Below, in pieces: positions 53,383-61,607 of a stretch of 64,000 nucleotides of DNA. The position numbers and the translations under genes are program-made. Under the pieces are notes generated by a model, which made no database searches, was not told where the DNA came from, and saw only the letters and a program-made list of their open reading frames with translations. Numbering within the stretch: the stretch's first letter is position 1; every line of letters starts with the position of its first letter. The stretch is from the NCBI RefSeq assembly GCF_003344865.1, contig NZ_CP031165.1:1679910-1743909 (forward strand), in the 5' to 3' direction. The DNA is from Euzebya pacifica. Lineage in GTDB: Bacteria; Actinomycetota; Nitriliruptoria; Euzebyales; Euzebyaceae.

Positions 53383-53615
53383 CTGTCTGCGACGTCCTTG
53401 GAGGCGCCGGCGTCCTTGAAGGTCTCGGTGGCCAGGGCGATCCACATGGCCTGGTGGGCCTTGGTGTCGCCGGTGATGGCCGCCAGGGCGGTGAAGACGT
53501 GGTCGAAGCCGAACTCGGCGAGCAGGACGTCCACGGCGTGGTCGACGTCGAGTGCGTGCTTGACCACGACTGCGACGGTGCGGTTGATGCTCTCGGTGCG
53601 AAGTGCGTTGTTCAT
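53379..53615 (-). CDS. Small protein of unknown function
   Basis: A 78-residue, mostly helical protein (INRTVAVVVKHALDVDHAVD, GDTKAHQAMWIALATETFKD), no family recognised. The ATG at 53615 is chosen over an upstream start at 53627. It converges on the CWB2 phosphodiesterase gene, and the two TAG stop codons share the palindrome CTAG (53379-53382). Codon use is in line with neighbours, which supports it as real. Confidence 0.5.
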   Translation of the reverse strand: MNNALRTESINRTVAVVVKHALDVDHAVDVLLAEFGFDHVFTALAAITGDTKAHQAMWIALATETFKDAGASKDVADS

Positions 53616-53675
53616 CACCCAGCCCAACGACGGGCACCTCCCTGCGTGACGGTCGCGTGACAGAATTGTTGGTCG

Positions 53676-54632
53676 ATGCCCTGGTCCCCTCGTCCGCGCC
53701 TGTTCGCCGCCTTGCTGGCGGTGCTCACCATGGCCTGCGCCGGGGCCGGTACCACAGTGGCCTCCGAACCCGCCCCTGTGGTCGTGGAGCCCACGGTGGT
53801 TGCTCCCACCGAGGTGGCGCCCCGGCCGTCAGCGGTCGTCCCCGACCGGTCCCGTCCGCTGGTGCCGCCCGTCGACCCCGGTTCCCCGGTGCTGTCGGCT
53901 CCGCCCGCGTCGGCTCCGGCTGACGGGTCGACCCCGTCGCCGGTGGGGACGGAGACGGCCTCCGACGAGGTCGCCGTCGTCCAGCAGCGGCTGACCGAGC
54001 TGCGCTACTACGACGGGCCCGCCGACGGCGTGGTCGGGCGTGCGACCATCACCGCGCTGCAGGCCTTCCAGAAGGTCCAGGGGCTGACCGTCGACGGGGC
54101 GATCGGCCCCGAGACGCTGGCGGCTCTGGACGACCCGGTCCTGCCGGAGGTCCACGCGGGCGCGGCCACCCAGATCAACATCGACCTCGACCGCCAGGTC
54201 ATGGTCGCCGTCGTCGAGGGCCGTGTGGCGCGGATCATGCCGATCTCCAGCGGCAACGGCGACCCGTACTCCCTGCCCGGCGGCATACGGGCCGAGTCCT
54301 TGACCCCGGTCGGGACGTTCACGATCGAGCGGCGCATCCAGGGGACCGTCAACGCCCACTTCGGGACGCTCTACGACCCGATGTACTTCCACCAGGGGTG
54401 GGCCATCCACGGCTCCAACAACGTCCCGGCGGTACCGGCCTCGCACGGCTGCGTGCGCCTGCCACGGGCCGATGCGGAGTGGCTGTACTCCGTGGCGGAC
54501 GTCGGTACCCCGGTGACCGTGGTCGGGGGGCTCAACGCCTTCGACCCGGCTGCAGGGGAGACGGCCGGGACAACCGAGCCCGCGGGCGATCCGGGCCCGC
54601 CCCCCGAGCCGCCGTCGGACAACGACTTCTAG
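53676..54632 (+). CDS. Exported L,D-transpeptidase with peptidoglycan-binding domain
   Basis: A 318-residue envelope enzyme that should form 3-3 crosslinks in peptidoglycan or attach proteins to it. An N-terminal hydrophobic signal (LFAALLAVLTMACAG, weak lipobox) and a Pro/Val-rich spacer precede a PG_binding_1 domain (EVAVVQQRLTELRYYDG, ITALQAFQKVQGLTVDGAIG), then the YkuD domain (INIDLDRQVMVAVVEG) with HGSNNVPAVPASHGCVRLP, holding the catalytic His, Cys (near residue 257) and Arg. The C-terminus is Gly/Pro-rich. It stands alone; an 18-bp tandem repeat lies directly after it. Confidence 0.93.
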   Translation: MPWSPRPRLFAALLAVLTMACAGAGTTVASEPAPVVVEPTVVAPTEVAPRPSAVVPDRSRPLVPPVDPGSPVLSAPPASAPADGSTPSPVGTETASDEVAVVQQRLTELRYYDGPADGVVGRATITALQAFQKVQGLTVDGAIGPETLAALDDPVLPEVHAGAATQINIDLDRQVMVAVVEGRVARIMPISSGNGDPYSLPGGIRAESLTPVGTFTIERRIQGTVNAHFGTLYDPMYFHQGWAIHGSNNVPAVPASHGCVRLPRADAEWLYSVADVGTPVTVVGGLNAFDPAAGETAGTTEPAGDPGPPPEPPSDNDF

Positions 54633-54668
54633 TTCGGTCAGCCACGCGGTTTCGGTCAGCCACGCGGT
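54633..54668. repeat. 18-bp tandem repeat, two units
   Basis: TTCGGTCAGCCACGCGGT occurs twice in direct succession right after the L,D-transpeptidase stop codon. Confidence 0.9.
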
Positions 54669-54707
54669 CGACGGCGAGCCGCCGATGGACCGTGACCGTG
54701 TCAGGCC

Positions 54708-54713
54708 TAGGCT
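54708..54713 (+). promoter_or_regulatory. Candidate -10 box (TAGGCT), leaderless start
   Basis: TAGGCT ends exactly six bases before the ATG at 54720. Confidence 0.45.
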
Positions 54714-54719
54714 GACCTC

Positions 54720-55259
54720 ATGGACGAGATCATCACGCGTCGGTTGGTCGAGCGGTTCGCGACCGGCCTCGACGAGGCCGGCCTCGGCTGGACAGCTGAC
54801 GATGGAGGAGGGACCCGGCCGTCGACGCACGTCGTCTTCACCCGACGTCCGGAGCCATGGATCCGCGAGTGGCTCGTGGTCGTCCCGTTCGAACGCTACG
54901 ACCACTTCAGGGTCGAGCTCGGCGCCTCGTTGGGTTCCGACCCTGACGTGCGATGCCCCGACTACCTCGTGTTCGCCCCCGGCGGTCGTCCGAGTGCGGA
55001 GAACCTCGACGCCAGGACGTGCGACATCATGGTCGACCTGTACGAGCTCTTCGGACCGCCGGACCCCGATGAGGTCCTTCCGTGGGGCTTCAACGGCATC
55101 GTCGACCACGACACGCTGCGCGCGCCACGGGTCGCCCCGGTCCCCCCGGAGCTCGCAGAGACGCAGCTACCGGAGCTGGTGCGCCACGCGATCGACAAGG
55201 TCGTGCGGTTCGGCGAGCCGTGGCTCTCCGAACTCAGGGCGGCGACCCGTCCCGGTTGA
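54720..55259 (+). CDS. Conserved-looking cytoplasmic protein of unknown function
   Basis: A 179-residue soluble protein with no signal or membrane helix and no recognised family. It has an alpha/beta look (THVVFTRRPEPWIREWLVVV, DIMVDLYELFGPPDPDEV, LVRHAIDKVVRFGEPWL). The leaderless-type -10 box before the ATG supports expression. It converges on the SRAP gene. Confidence 0.6.
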   Translation: MDEIITRRLVERFATGLDEAGLGWTADDGGGTRPSTHVVFTRRPEPWIREWLVVVPFERYDHFRVELGASLGSDPDVRCPDYLVFAPGGRPSAENLDARTCDIMVDLYELFGPPDPDEVLPWGFNGIVDHDTLRAPRVAPVPPELAETQLPELVRHAIDKVVRFGEPWLSELRAATRPG

Positions 55260-55307
55260 GTAGGCCGGCGTCCGGAACCGCCGTCGCTGGCCAGGACCAC
55301 GAACGGG

Positions 55308-56081
55308 TCAGAACAGCGAGGTCTGCTCGGCGTCGTCCTCGGCCGGATCGGTGTCGACGGTGGTGACCAGGCTGGCCGGCAGGTCCTGGTCGTCCTCGGC
55401 GAGGGGTTCCAGCAGCTCGGGGGAGTTGTTGGCGACGCTGTTGACGCGGGTGGACACGCGGTAGCGCTCTACGGCGTCGTCGGGGGCGGGGGCGAGCAGC
55501 TCGCGGACGTCGCCCATGTCGGCCTGCGGGTCCAGCCACGTCTCCCACTGCTCCCGCTCCAGCACGACGGGCATGCGGTCGTGGATGGGGGAGAGGACCT
55601 CGTTGGCGGACGTCGTCAGCACCGAGCAGGTCAGCAGGCGGGTGTCGTTCTCGCGGTCACGCCAGGACGACCAGATGCCGGCGTAGACCATCGGGTTGCC
55701 GTCGGTGCGGCGGACGAACCAGGGCAGGCGGCGGCCGCGCTTGGTGCCGTCGTCGACCTTCTCCCACTCGTAGAAGCCGTCGGCGGGGAGCAGGCATCGC
55801 CGTTGCTCGACGCTCTCGGCGAACGCCTTCTTCACCGTGACCGTCTCGGACCGGGCGTTGATCATCCGTGCGCCGATGCTGCGGTCCTTGGCCCAGAAGG
55901 GGACCAGGCCCCAGCGGAACTCGGTGAGGACCATCTGGCCGTCGTAGCGCACCACCGCGGGGACGGGGTCGGTGGGGGCGACGTTGTAGCTGGGTGGCAC
56001 GTCGTCGACCTGCCGATCGTCGATCACGAAGAACTTGACCAGCCCCTCGGCCGTCGTCGTGGCCACGTACCGTCCGCACAT
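55308..56081 (-). CDS. SRAP-family protein (YedK/HMCES), abasic-site DNA-protein crosslink
   Basis: A 257-residue protein that shields abasic sites in single-stranded DNA by covalent linkage. The catalytic Cys2 is retained (MCGRYV), with SYNVAPT (Asn), LLPADGFYEWEK (Glu) and PIHDRMPVVL (His) all in place. The usual length and a short acidic C-terminal tail (DPAEDDAEQTSLF) are present. The start must be ATG 56081 because Cys2 becomes the nucleophile after Met removal. A TACGGT box six bases upstream suggests a leaderless transcript. Confidence 0.95.
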   Translation of the reverse strand: MCGRYVATTTAEGLVKFFVIDDRQVDDVPPSYNVAPTDPVPAVVRYDGQMVLTEFRWGLVPFWAKDRSIGARMINARSETVTVKKAFAESVEQRRCLLPADGFYEWEKVDDGTKRGRRLPWFVRRTDGNPMVYAGIWSSWRDRENDTRLLTCSVLTTSANEVLSPIHDRMPVVLEREQWETWLDPQADMGDVRELLAPAPDDAVERYRVSTRVNSVANNSPELLEPLAEDDQDLPASLVTTVDTDPAEDDAEQTSLF

Positions 56082-56087
56082 GGGCCC

Positions 56088-56093
56088 ACCGTA
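56088..56093 (-). promoter_or_regulatory. Candidate -10 box (TACGGT) of the SRAP gene
   Basis: On the minus strand TACGGT ends exactly six bases before the ATG at 56081, the same spacing as before the P-type ATPase gene at 57467. Confidence 0.5.
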
Positions 56094-56140
56094 CCCAGTT
56101 GAAAGAAACCGATGTCACAGGGTCGTGGGATGGTGGCGCC

Positions 56141-56566
56141 ATGGAAACGCAACGGACGTGTACCGGATGCGGGAAACGGTTGCCCGTGACGATGTTCGGA
56201 TGGCGGGATCGTCCGGCCGGCCTCCGCCGAGGACGGTGTTCGGACTGCGTGGCCGGCGTCAAGCGAACGTGGTACGAGTCGCGTCGCCGTCTTCATCGGG
56301 AGGAGAATCGGCTGGCCCGTCGGCGACGGTACGAAGTGAACTCAGCCATCATTGCGGCGGCGAAGGACGTCCCCTGCACGGACTGTGGGCAACGATTTAC
56401 CCCCGAACAGCTGGACTTCGATCACGTGTCGGGTCAGAAGTCGTTCAACATCGGTGCGTCCCGCCACCAGGTCTCGGAGTCGCGTCTTCGCGCCGAGATC
56501 GCCAAGTGCGAGGTCGTCTGTGCCGTCTGTCACAGGATTCGGACGCACGATCGGAGTGCACGATGA
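56141..56566 (+). CDS. Zinc-ribbon HNH-like endonuclease, first of a pair
   Basis: A 141-residue protein. N-terminal CTGCGKRLP and CSDC form a zinc ribbon, then a basic helical region (RRRLHREENRLARRRRY), then an HNH-type fold: CTDCGQ, LDFDHVSGQK (the HNH histidine), and CAVCHRIRTHD. Such genes are common in phages and as free-standing homing-type nucleases. The ATG at 56141 is preferred; a TTG at 56099 would extend it. Its stop overlaps the start of the paralogous next gene (ATGA). Confidence 0.75.
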   Translation: METQRTCTGCGKRLPVTMFGWRDRPAGLRRGRCSDCVAGVKRTWYESRRRLHREENRLARRRRYEVNSAIIAAAKDVPCTDCGQRFTPEQLDFDHVSGQKSFNIGASRHQVSESRLRAEIAKCEVVCAVCHRIRTHDRSAR

Positions 56567-57024
56567 AACGTTGCTCCCAGTGTGGACTGGACAAGCCGCT
56601 GGACGCGTTCCATCGGCACCGGCAGAAGCACGACGGTCGGCAGACGGTGTGCAAGGACTGCAAGCGGGCGTACAACGCGACCTACTACCGACGGAACAAG
56701 GCCCGGCACAGCGCGATGCGACGGGCAAACGCGCTGCGTCTCAGGGCAGCGATCAACGACATGATCGCCACAGCCAAGGCCAAACCATGCGCCGACTGCG
56801 GTGAGGCGTTTCCGAGGTATGCGATGGACCTCGACCACGTCCGCGGGGTCAAGGCCGGGGATGCTTCCGTCATCAGGCGGATGGGCCTCGAACGAGCACG
56901 GGCCGAGATCGCGAAATGCGAGCCCGTGTGTGCGGCCTGTCACAGGCTGCGAACACGTCATCGTGAGCGGCGACGCGGCCGACTCGAGACGGCGGGATGG
57001 AGTTGTAGGCCCCCGGGGACTTGA
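56563..57024 (+). CDS. Zinc-ribbon HNH-like endonuclease, second of a pair, overlapping tRNA-Lys
   Basis: A 153-residue paralogue of the gene before it, with the same plan: CSQCGLDKPLDAFHRH and CKDCKRAY as zinc ribbon, a basic region, CADCGEAF, MDLDHVRGVKAG (HNH histidine) and CAACHRLRTRH. It begins in the ATGA overlap. The last 19 bases lie antisense to the 3' end of tRNA-Lys (57006-57078), so its C-terminal residues WSCRPPGT are read from tRNA sequence. This suggests insertion or rearrangement at the tRNA gene. Confidence 0.75.
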   Translation: MKRCSQCGLDKPLDAFHRHRQKHDGRQTVCKDCKRAYNATYYRRNKARHSAMRRANALRLRAAINDMIATAKAKPCADCGEAFPRYAMDLDHVRGVKAGDASVIRRMGLERARAEIAKCEPVCAACHRLRTRHRERRRGRLETAGWSCRPPGT

Positions 57025-57078
57025 ACCCCGAACCTGCGGATTAAGAGTCCGATGCTCTGCCAGTTGAGCTAGAGGCCC
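57006..57078 (-). tRNA. tRNA-Lys (anticodon CUU)
   Basis: Acceptor GGGCCTC pairs with GGGGCCT (two G-U pairs), loop CTCTTAA gives anticodon CTT, T-arm CGGGG-TTCAAGT-CCCCG is perfect. CCA is not encoded. Confidence 0.93.
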
Positions 57079-57150
57079 GTGAACGGATCGAGGAGTGTAG
57101 CGTCCCGATTCCATTCGTCCCAACCGAGCGGGAACTCGGGTGGGGAGAAG

Positions 57151-57225
57151 GGTGATCGACGGGATTCGAACCCGCGGCCTCCGCGACCACAACGCGGCGC
57201 TCTAACCAACTGAGCTACGACCACC
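57151..57225 (-). tRNA. tRNA-His (anticodon GUG)
   Basis: Acceptor GTGGTCG with CGATCAC, loop TTGTGGT gives anticodon GTG, and the extra G-1 pairs with discriminator C73 as expected for histidine tRNA. Confidence 0.94.
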
Positions 57226-57327
57226 ATGGACACCCCACGAGGTGGGGTGGACCGGGCATGATACAGCCCGCTCGGCCGCATGGCACTTCCTTGCACCGAC
57301 ACTGCATACTGTCCGTCCGACCCCCCT

Positions 57328-57400
57328 GCCCCAGTAGCTCAGGGGACAGAGCAGCGGGCTTCTATCCCGTCGGTCGTGGGTTCGAATCCTACCTGGGGCG
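57328..57400 (+). tRNA. tRNA-Arg (anticodon UCU)
   Basis: Acceptor GCCCCAG with CTGGGGC, loop CTTCTAT gives anticodon TCT, T-arm GTGGG-TTCGAAT-CCTAC. Reads AGA, a rare codon in this high-GC DNA. Confidence 0.93.
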
Positions 57401-57454
57401 CCAGCCGGTCAACGTCGTCGCGAGGCTGATGATGCGTCACCGCGAACCGGCCTC

Positions 57455-57460
57455 TACGGT
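57455..57460 (+). promoter_or_regulatory. Candidate -10 box (TACGGT) of the P-type ATPase gene
   Basis: TACGGT ends exactly six bases before the ATG at 57467; there is no ribosome-binding site. Confidence 0.5.
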
Positions 57461-57466
57461 TTCGCC

Positions 57467-59389
57467 ATGGCCGACGCCTGCTGCGGACCCGACGCCGCCC
57501 CGACACCCGACACCGGTCCCGAGGGCACCAACGTCGCGATGGCCACCGAGGGCCCCGGACGCCTCCGCGACGTCCGCGAGCTCAGGCTGGCGGCCCTCGC
57601 CGGGTTGCTGCTCGCCGCCGGGTGGCTGCTCGGGCGGGCGGACGCAACCCTCCCCTCCACCCTGGGCCTGGTTGGCGCGCTGGTCGTCGGCGGGTCGACG
57701 TTCGTCCCGGAAAGCATCAGGGGACTGCGTCACGGCCGGCTCGGTGTCGGCACCCTGATGACGATCGCCGCCATCGGTGCGGTCCTCCTCGGCGAGCTGG
57801 GGGAGGCTGCGAGCCTGGCGTTCCTCTTCTCCATCTCCGAGGGCCTGGAGGGCTACGCGGTGGCCCGTACCCGCCAGGGCCTGCGCTCGCTGCTGGCCCT
57901 GACGCCGCCCCGGGCCGAGGTCGTCCGCGCCGACGGCACCGTCGAGGTCGACCCCGCCGAGCTCGTGGTCGGCGACGTCCTCGTCGTCCGGCCCGGCGGC
58001 CGGTTCGCCACCGACGGAACCGTGGTCGAGGGCCGCTCCGCCGTCGACACCGCCGCCATCACGGGCGAGTCCGTCCCCGTCGAGGTCGGACCGGGCGACA
58101 CCGTCTTCGCCGCTACCATCAACGGTGGCGGCGTCCTCGAGGTCCGCGTCAGCGCCACGACGGCCGACAACTCCCTGGCCCGCATCGTCCGCATCGTGGA
58201 AGAGGCCAAGGACCGCCAGGGCACCACCCAACGGCTCGCCGACCGGTTCGCCCGCCCCCTCGTCCCGGGCGTCATGGTCCTTGCCGCCGCCATCGCCGTC
58301 GTGGGGGCGCTGCTCGGCGACCCCGCCGTGTGGATCGAACGGGCCCTCGTCGTCCTCGTGGCCGCAGCCCCGTGCGCGATGGCCCTGTCGGTGCCCGTGG
58401 CGGTCGTGGCGGCGATCGGTGGGGCCAGCCGCAGCGGCATCCTGGTCAAGGGCGGCATCGCCCTCGAGGCGCTCGGCGGCGTCGGGGCGGTGGCGCTGGA
58501 CAAGACCGGCACCCTGACCCGCAACGAGCCGCGTGTCATCGAGGTGGTCACCGTCCCCGGCGCGACCCGGGAAGAGGTGCTCGAGGCTGCCGCCGCCGTC
58601 GAGGCACGCAGCGAACACCCCCTTGCCGCCGCGATCGTCGCCGCGGCACCCCGGCTGGTCCCGTCCGCCAACACCATCGCCGTGGTGGGCAGCGGCCTGA
58701 CCGGCACCGTCGGGAACCGGGCCGTCCGGGTCGGCCGTCCGGGCTACGTGCCCGTCGACGGCCTCGCCGAGCACGTCGCCCGGCTGCAGGCCGCCGGGGC
58801 CACCACGGTGGCGGTCGAGATCGACGGCCGGACGGCCGGCCTGATCGGCGTGCGGGACGAGCTGCGGGCAGAGGCCCCAGAGGCCGTCGCCGACCTCCAC
58901 CGCATGGGCCTCGACGTATCGATGCTCACGGGCGACAAGCCCCTGACGGCGCAGGCGCTCGCCGCCGCGGCGGGGATCGGCTCGGTCTACGCCGACCTGC
59001 GGCCGGAGGACAAGGCCAGCCGGATCGAGCAGCTGCGGACCGACGGCCCGGTCGCCATGGTCGGTGACGGCATCAACGACGCACCCGCGCTGGCCGTGGC
59101 CGACGTCGGCATCGCCATGGGCGCCATGGGTACCGACGTGGCCATCGAGACCGCCGACGTGGCGCTGATGGGTGAGGACCTTAGCCACCTGCCCTCGGCC
59201 ATCGTCCACGCCCGCCGGGCCCGCCGGATCATGCGGCAGAACCTGGTGATGTCGGCCGCCATCATCGCCGTGCTCGTCCCCCTTTCGGCGGCCGGGGCCC
59301 TCGGCCTGGCGACCGTCGTGGCCGTCCACGAGCTGGCCGAGGTCGTCGTCATCGCCAACGGGGTCAGGGCGGGCCGGTCCCGCGGGTGA
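57467..59389 (+). CDS. Heavy-metal translocating P-type ATPase (CtpG/CadA-like)
   Basis: A 640-residue membrane pump that should export a divalent heavy metal. Core motifs: TGESVPVE, transmembrane AAAPCAMALSVP near residue 300, DKTGTLT with the phosphorylated Asp near residue 345, SEHPLAAAI, and GDGINDAPALA. The intramembrane motif is APC, where copper pumps have CPC. The last helix reads HELAEVVVIANG, like mycobacterial CtpG. There is no N-terminal HMA domain; instead a short metal-binding-looking start MADACCGPDAAP. It overlaps or closely precedes the desulfurase-like gene, so the two may share a transcript. Metal identity is not certain. Confidence 0.92.
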   Translation: MADACCGPDAAPTPDTGPEGTNVAMATEGPGRLRDVRELRLAALAGLLLAAGWLLGRADATLPSTLGLVGALVVGGSTFVPESIRGLRHGRLGVGTLMTIAAIGAVLLGELGEAASLAFLFSISEGLEGYAVARTRQGLRSLLALTPPRAEVVRADGTVEVDPAELVVGDVLVVRPGGRFATDGTVVEGRSAVDTAAITGESVPVEVGPGDTVFAATINGGGVLEVRVSATTADNSLARIVRIVEEAKDRQGTTQRLADRFARPLVPGVMVLAAAIAVVGALLGDPAVWIERALVVLVAAAPCAMALSVPVAVVAAIGGASRSGILVKGGIALEALGGVGAVALDKTGTLTRNEPRVIEVVTVPGATREEVLEAAAAVEARSEHPLAAAIVAAAPRLVPSANTIAVVGSGLTGTVGNRAVRVGRPGYVPVDGLAEHVARLQAAGATTVAVEIDGRTAGLIGVRDELRAEAPEAVADLHRMGLDVSMLTGDKPLTAQALAAAAGIGSVYADLRPEDKASRIEQLRTDGPVAMVGDGINDAPALAVADVGIAMGAMGTDVAIETADVALMGEDLSHLPSAIVHARRARRIMRQNLVMSAAIIAVLVPLSAAGALGLATVVAVHELAEVVVIANGVRAGRSRG

Positions 59390-59412
59390 GCCGCGTGGCA
59401 GCATGTGCGCAC

Positions 59413-60591
59413 ATGCCTGCTTCCTTCGACCTTGCCGACGTCCGCTCCCGCTTCCCTGCCCTGCAGGTCGACCCCGAGGCCATCCACGCCGATGCGCCCG
59501 GCGGCACCCAGATGGTCGACGTGTCCCTGGACGCCATGCGGGACGCAGCCATCCGCCTGAACGCCAACCAGCACGCCCCGTTCCGGGCCAGCGCCCAGGT
59601 CGACGCGCTCAACGACCGCGCCCGCCAGACCTTCGGCGCGTTCCTCGGCAGCGAACCCGAGGGCATCGTCTTCGGCGCCAACATGACGACGCTGGCCTTC
59701 CACCTCTCCCATGCCCTCGACGAGCTGCTGGCCACCGGTGGCGACATCGTCTGCACCCGGCTGGACCACGATGCCAACGTCTCCCCGTGGCTGGGCCTCG
59801 CCGAGCGGACCGGCTCGACCGTGCGCTTCGTCGACATCACTGCCGACGGCCGCATCGACGTCGACTCCATCGAGCAGGTCGTCACCGAGCGGACCAAGCT
59901 GATCACGTTCCCGCTGGCCTCCAACGCCTTCGGCACGATCGTCGACCCGGCGCCGTTCGTGGAGGCTGCCCGGCGCGTGGGCGCCCTGACGATCATGGAC
60001 GCCGTGCACGGCGCACCGCACCTGACCATCGACCGTCGTGCCCTCGGCGTCGACGTCGTCTTCTGCTCGCCCTACAAGTTCTTCGGCCCGCACCACGGCG
60101 TCATGGCCGCCGACCCGGCGCTGCTGGCCCGCCTGAGCCCCGACAAGGTCCGTCCGAGCCCCGACACCGGCGCCGAGCGGTGGCAGACCGGCACGGCCAG
60201 CTTCGAGCACATCGCCGCCTCCACCGCCGCCGTGGACTACATGGTCGACGACATCGGCATGGACGCCATCGCCACCCACGAGCGCGACCTGGCCGAGCGG
60301 TTCCTCGCCGGCCTGGCCCAGCGGCCGGCCTGGACGCTGCACGGTCCGGCCGACGTCGACGGCCGCACCCCGACGTTCGCCATCACCCACGAGACCCTGG
60401 ACCCCGCGAAGGTTGCGTCCGGCCTCGGCGACCGTGGCATCCGCGTCTACGCCGGCCACTACTACGCCATCGAGCCGATGCGGGCCACGGGTCTGCTCGA
60501 CAACGGCGGGGCGGTGCGGATCGGCTTCGTGCACTACCACGGTGCCGACGACGTCGACCGGGTCCTGGCCGCCCTCGACGAGCTGGGCTAG
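59413..60591 (+). CDS. PLP-dependent cysteine desulfurase-like protein
   Basis: A 392-residue fold-type I PLP enzyme of the SufS/NifS/kynureninase class. FDLADVRSRFPALQVDPEAI begins the family region, DAPGGTQ follows, IMDAVHGAPH holds the cofactor Asp and His, and SPYKFFGPHHGV the Schiff-base Lys near residue 222. The segment that bears the catalytic Cys in SufS is not recognised (the C-terminal part reads AGHYYAIEPMRATGLLDNGG), so it is more like the VC1184/aminotransferase-V subgroup. ATG 59413 is chosen; GTG 59386 would overlap the upstream stop. Confidence 0.85.
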   Translation: MPASFDLADVRSRFPALQVDPEAIHADAPGGTQMVDVSLDAMRDAAIRLNANQHAPFRASAQVDALNDRARQTFGAFLGSEPEGIVFGANMTTLAFHLSHALDELLATGGDIVCTRLDHDANVSPWLGLAERTGSTVRFVDITADGRIDVDSIEQVVTERTKLITFPLASNAFGTIVDPAPFVEAARRVGALTIMDAVHGAPHLTIDRRALGVDVVFCSPYKFFGPHHGVMAADPALLARLSPDKVRPSPDTGAERWQTGTASFEHIAASTAAVDYMVDDIGMDAIATHERDLAERFLAGLAQRPAWTLHGPADVDGRTPTFAITHETLDPAKVASGLGDRGIRVYAGHYYAIEPMRATGLLDNGGAVRIGFVHYHGADDVDRVLAALDELG

Positions 60592-60598
60592 GTCGCCC

Positions 60599-61525
60599 GT
60601 GGCCGGTCCGCTGGACCGTCTGCGCCGCGCGCTCGGTCGACCATCGAACGACGACACGAACGAACCGGAATGGCCACGTGCCACCGGGCCGGCGCTGACG
60701 GTTGAGGTGCTGGGCCGCGGGCATCGCCGGGGCGAGTACCTCGAGCTCGTGCCGCTGGACGGGCACGAGCACCTCGGGGCCCTGCTCTCGGTCCGTCGGG
60801 AGGGTCCGTCCCTGCGACGTCCGGGTGACCTGGCCGCCGCGACCGACGAACCGTTGCACCGCATCACCGAGCTGACCGTCGTGCAGGCCGGGGCGCTGGA
60901 GCACCGCGACTCCCTGGGCCACCGCGGCACGCTGTCTGCCCCGGCGACACGGCTGGCATCGGCCGGCGCCGGGATCGTCAGCGAGATCGGCCCCGACCGA
61001 CACCTGCGTCGCGACGGCGGCATGCTCGACGTGCTCACCATCCGCTGGGCGCAGATGTCCGCGGTGACCCCGACCGTGCGCATCGGCGAGGCCCCACCCG
61101 CGCGTCGGCAGGGACGGAGCGAGGTACGAGTGCTGCTCGGCAAGCCCGACGGCTCACCGACCGCAGCCGGTCTGCTGGCGCTGCATGTCCGGGTGGCCGC
61201 CGGCGCAACCGTCGACGTCGAGGTGCCGCCCGATGGTGACCTGGTGCTCGTCGGGCTCGCGGGCGACGCCCTGGTCGGCGAGGCGCTCGTCCCCATCCGG
61301 GAACAGGAAGTCGCCCGACGGATCGACGACGGCACCAGGTTGACGGTGGCAACCCGCCTCGAGGGTGACGACACCACCGACCTGCTGGTGCTGGTCACCC
61401 CCGAACCGGACCGGGACTGGGTGCACGAACGCGGCCTCGTGGCCGACGACGCCGTCGACCTCGCCGAGGTTCGGAAACGGTCCGTCGACGGCGCCTTCGG
61501 GCGGTTGCCGCGCATGGACGGCTGA
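60599..61525 (+). CDS. Pirin-like cupin protein lacking metal ligands
   Basis: A 308-residue protein with two cupin-like halves. [20 protein letters not shown] and [20 protein letters not shown] match the pirin pattern ([17 protein letters not shown]), and the second half ([20 protein letters not shown]) follows pirin C-terminal domain order. The metal ligands of pirin (HPHRG and the His of VHSE) are missing here, so it probably does not bind iron. Pirins act as redox sensors or quercetin dioxygenases. GTG at 60599 lies eight bases after the preceding stop codon, suggesting co-transcription. Confidence 0.6.
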   Translation: MAGPLDRLRRALGRPSNDDTNEPEWPRATGPALTVEVLGRGHRRGEYLELVPLDGHEHLGALLSVRREGPSLRRPGDLAAATDEPLHRITELTVVQAGALEHRDSLGHRGTLSAPATRLASAGAGIVSEIGPDRHLRRDGGMLDVLTIRWAQMSAVTPTVRIGEAPPARRQGRSEVRVLLGKPDGSPTAAGLLALHVRVAAGATVDVEVPPDGDLVLVGLAGDALVGEALVPIREQEVARRIDDGTRLTVATRLEGDDTTDLLVLVTPEPDRDWVHERGLVADDAVDLAEVRKRSVDGAFGRLPRMDG

Positions 61526-61607
61526 CCGGCCGAACCTGCCGCCTGACGCTGCGGAGTCCTGTCGCGGCCGGGCGTCGCCGACCACCTGCATCCGGCATGA
61601 TCGACTC

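Noticed and set aside
57437-59404. 655-residue open frame on the minus strand
   Set aside because: Antisense shadow of the P-type ATPase, whose motifs are all present on the plus strand.
59386-59412. GTG start overlapping the P-type ATPase stop for the PLP enzyme
   Set aside because: It would add nine residues (MSRVAACAH) not typical of the family; ATG 59413 fits better, though coupling is not excluded.
58987-61515. 842-residue open frame on the minus strand
   Set aside because: Spans three plus-strand genes in antisense and has no recognisable domain.
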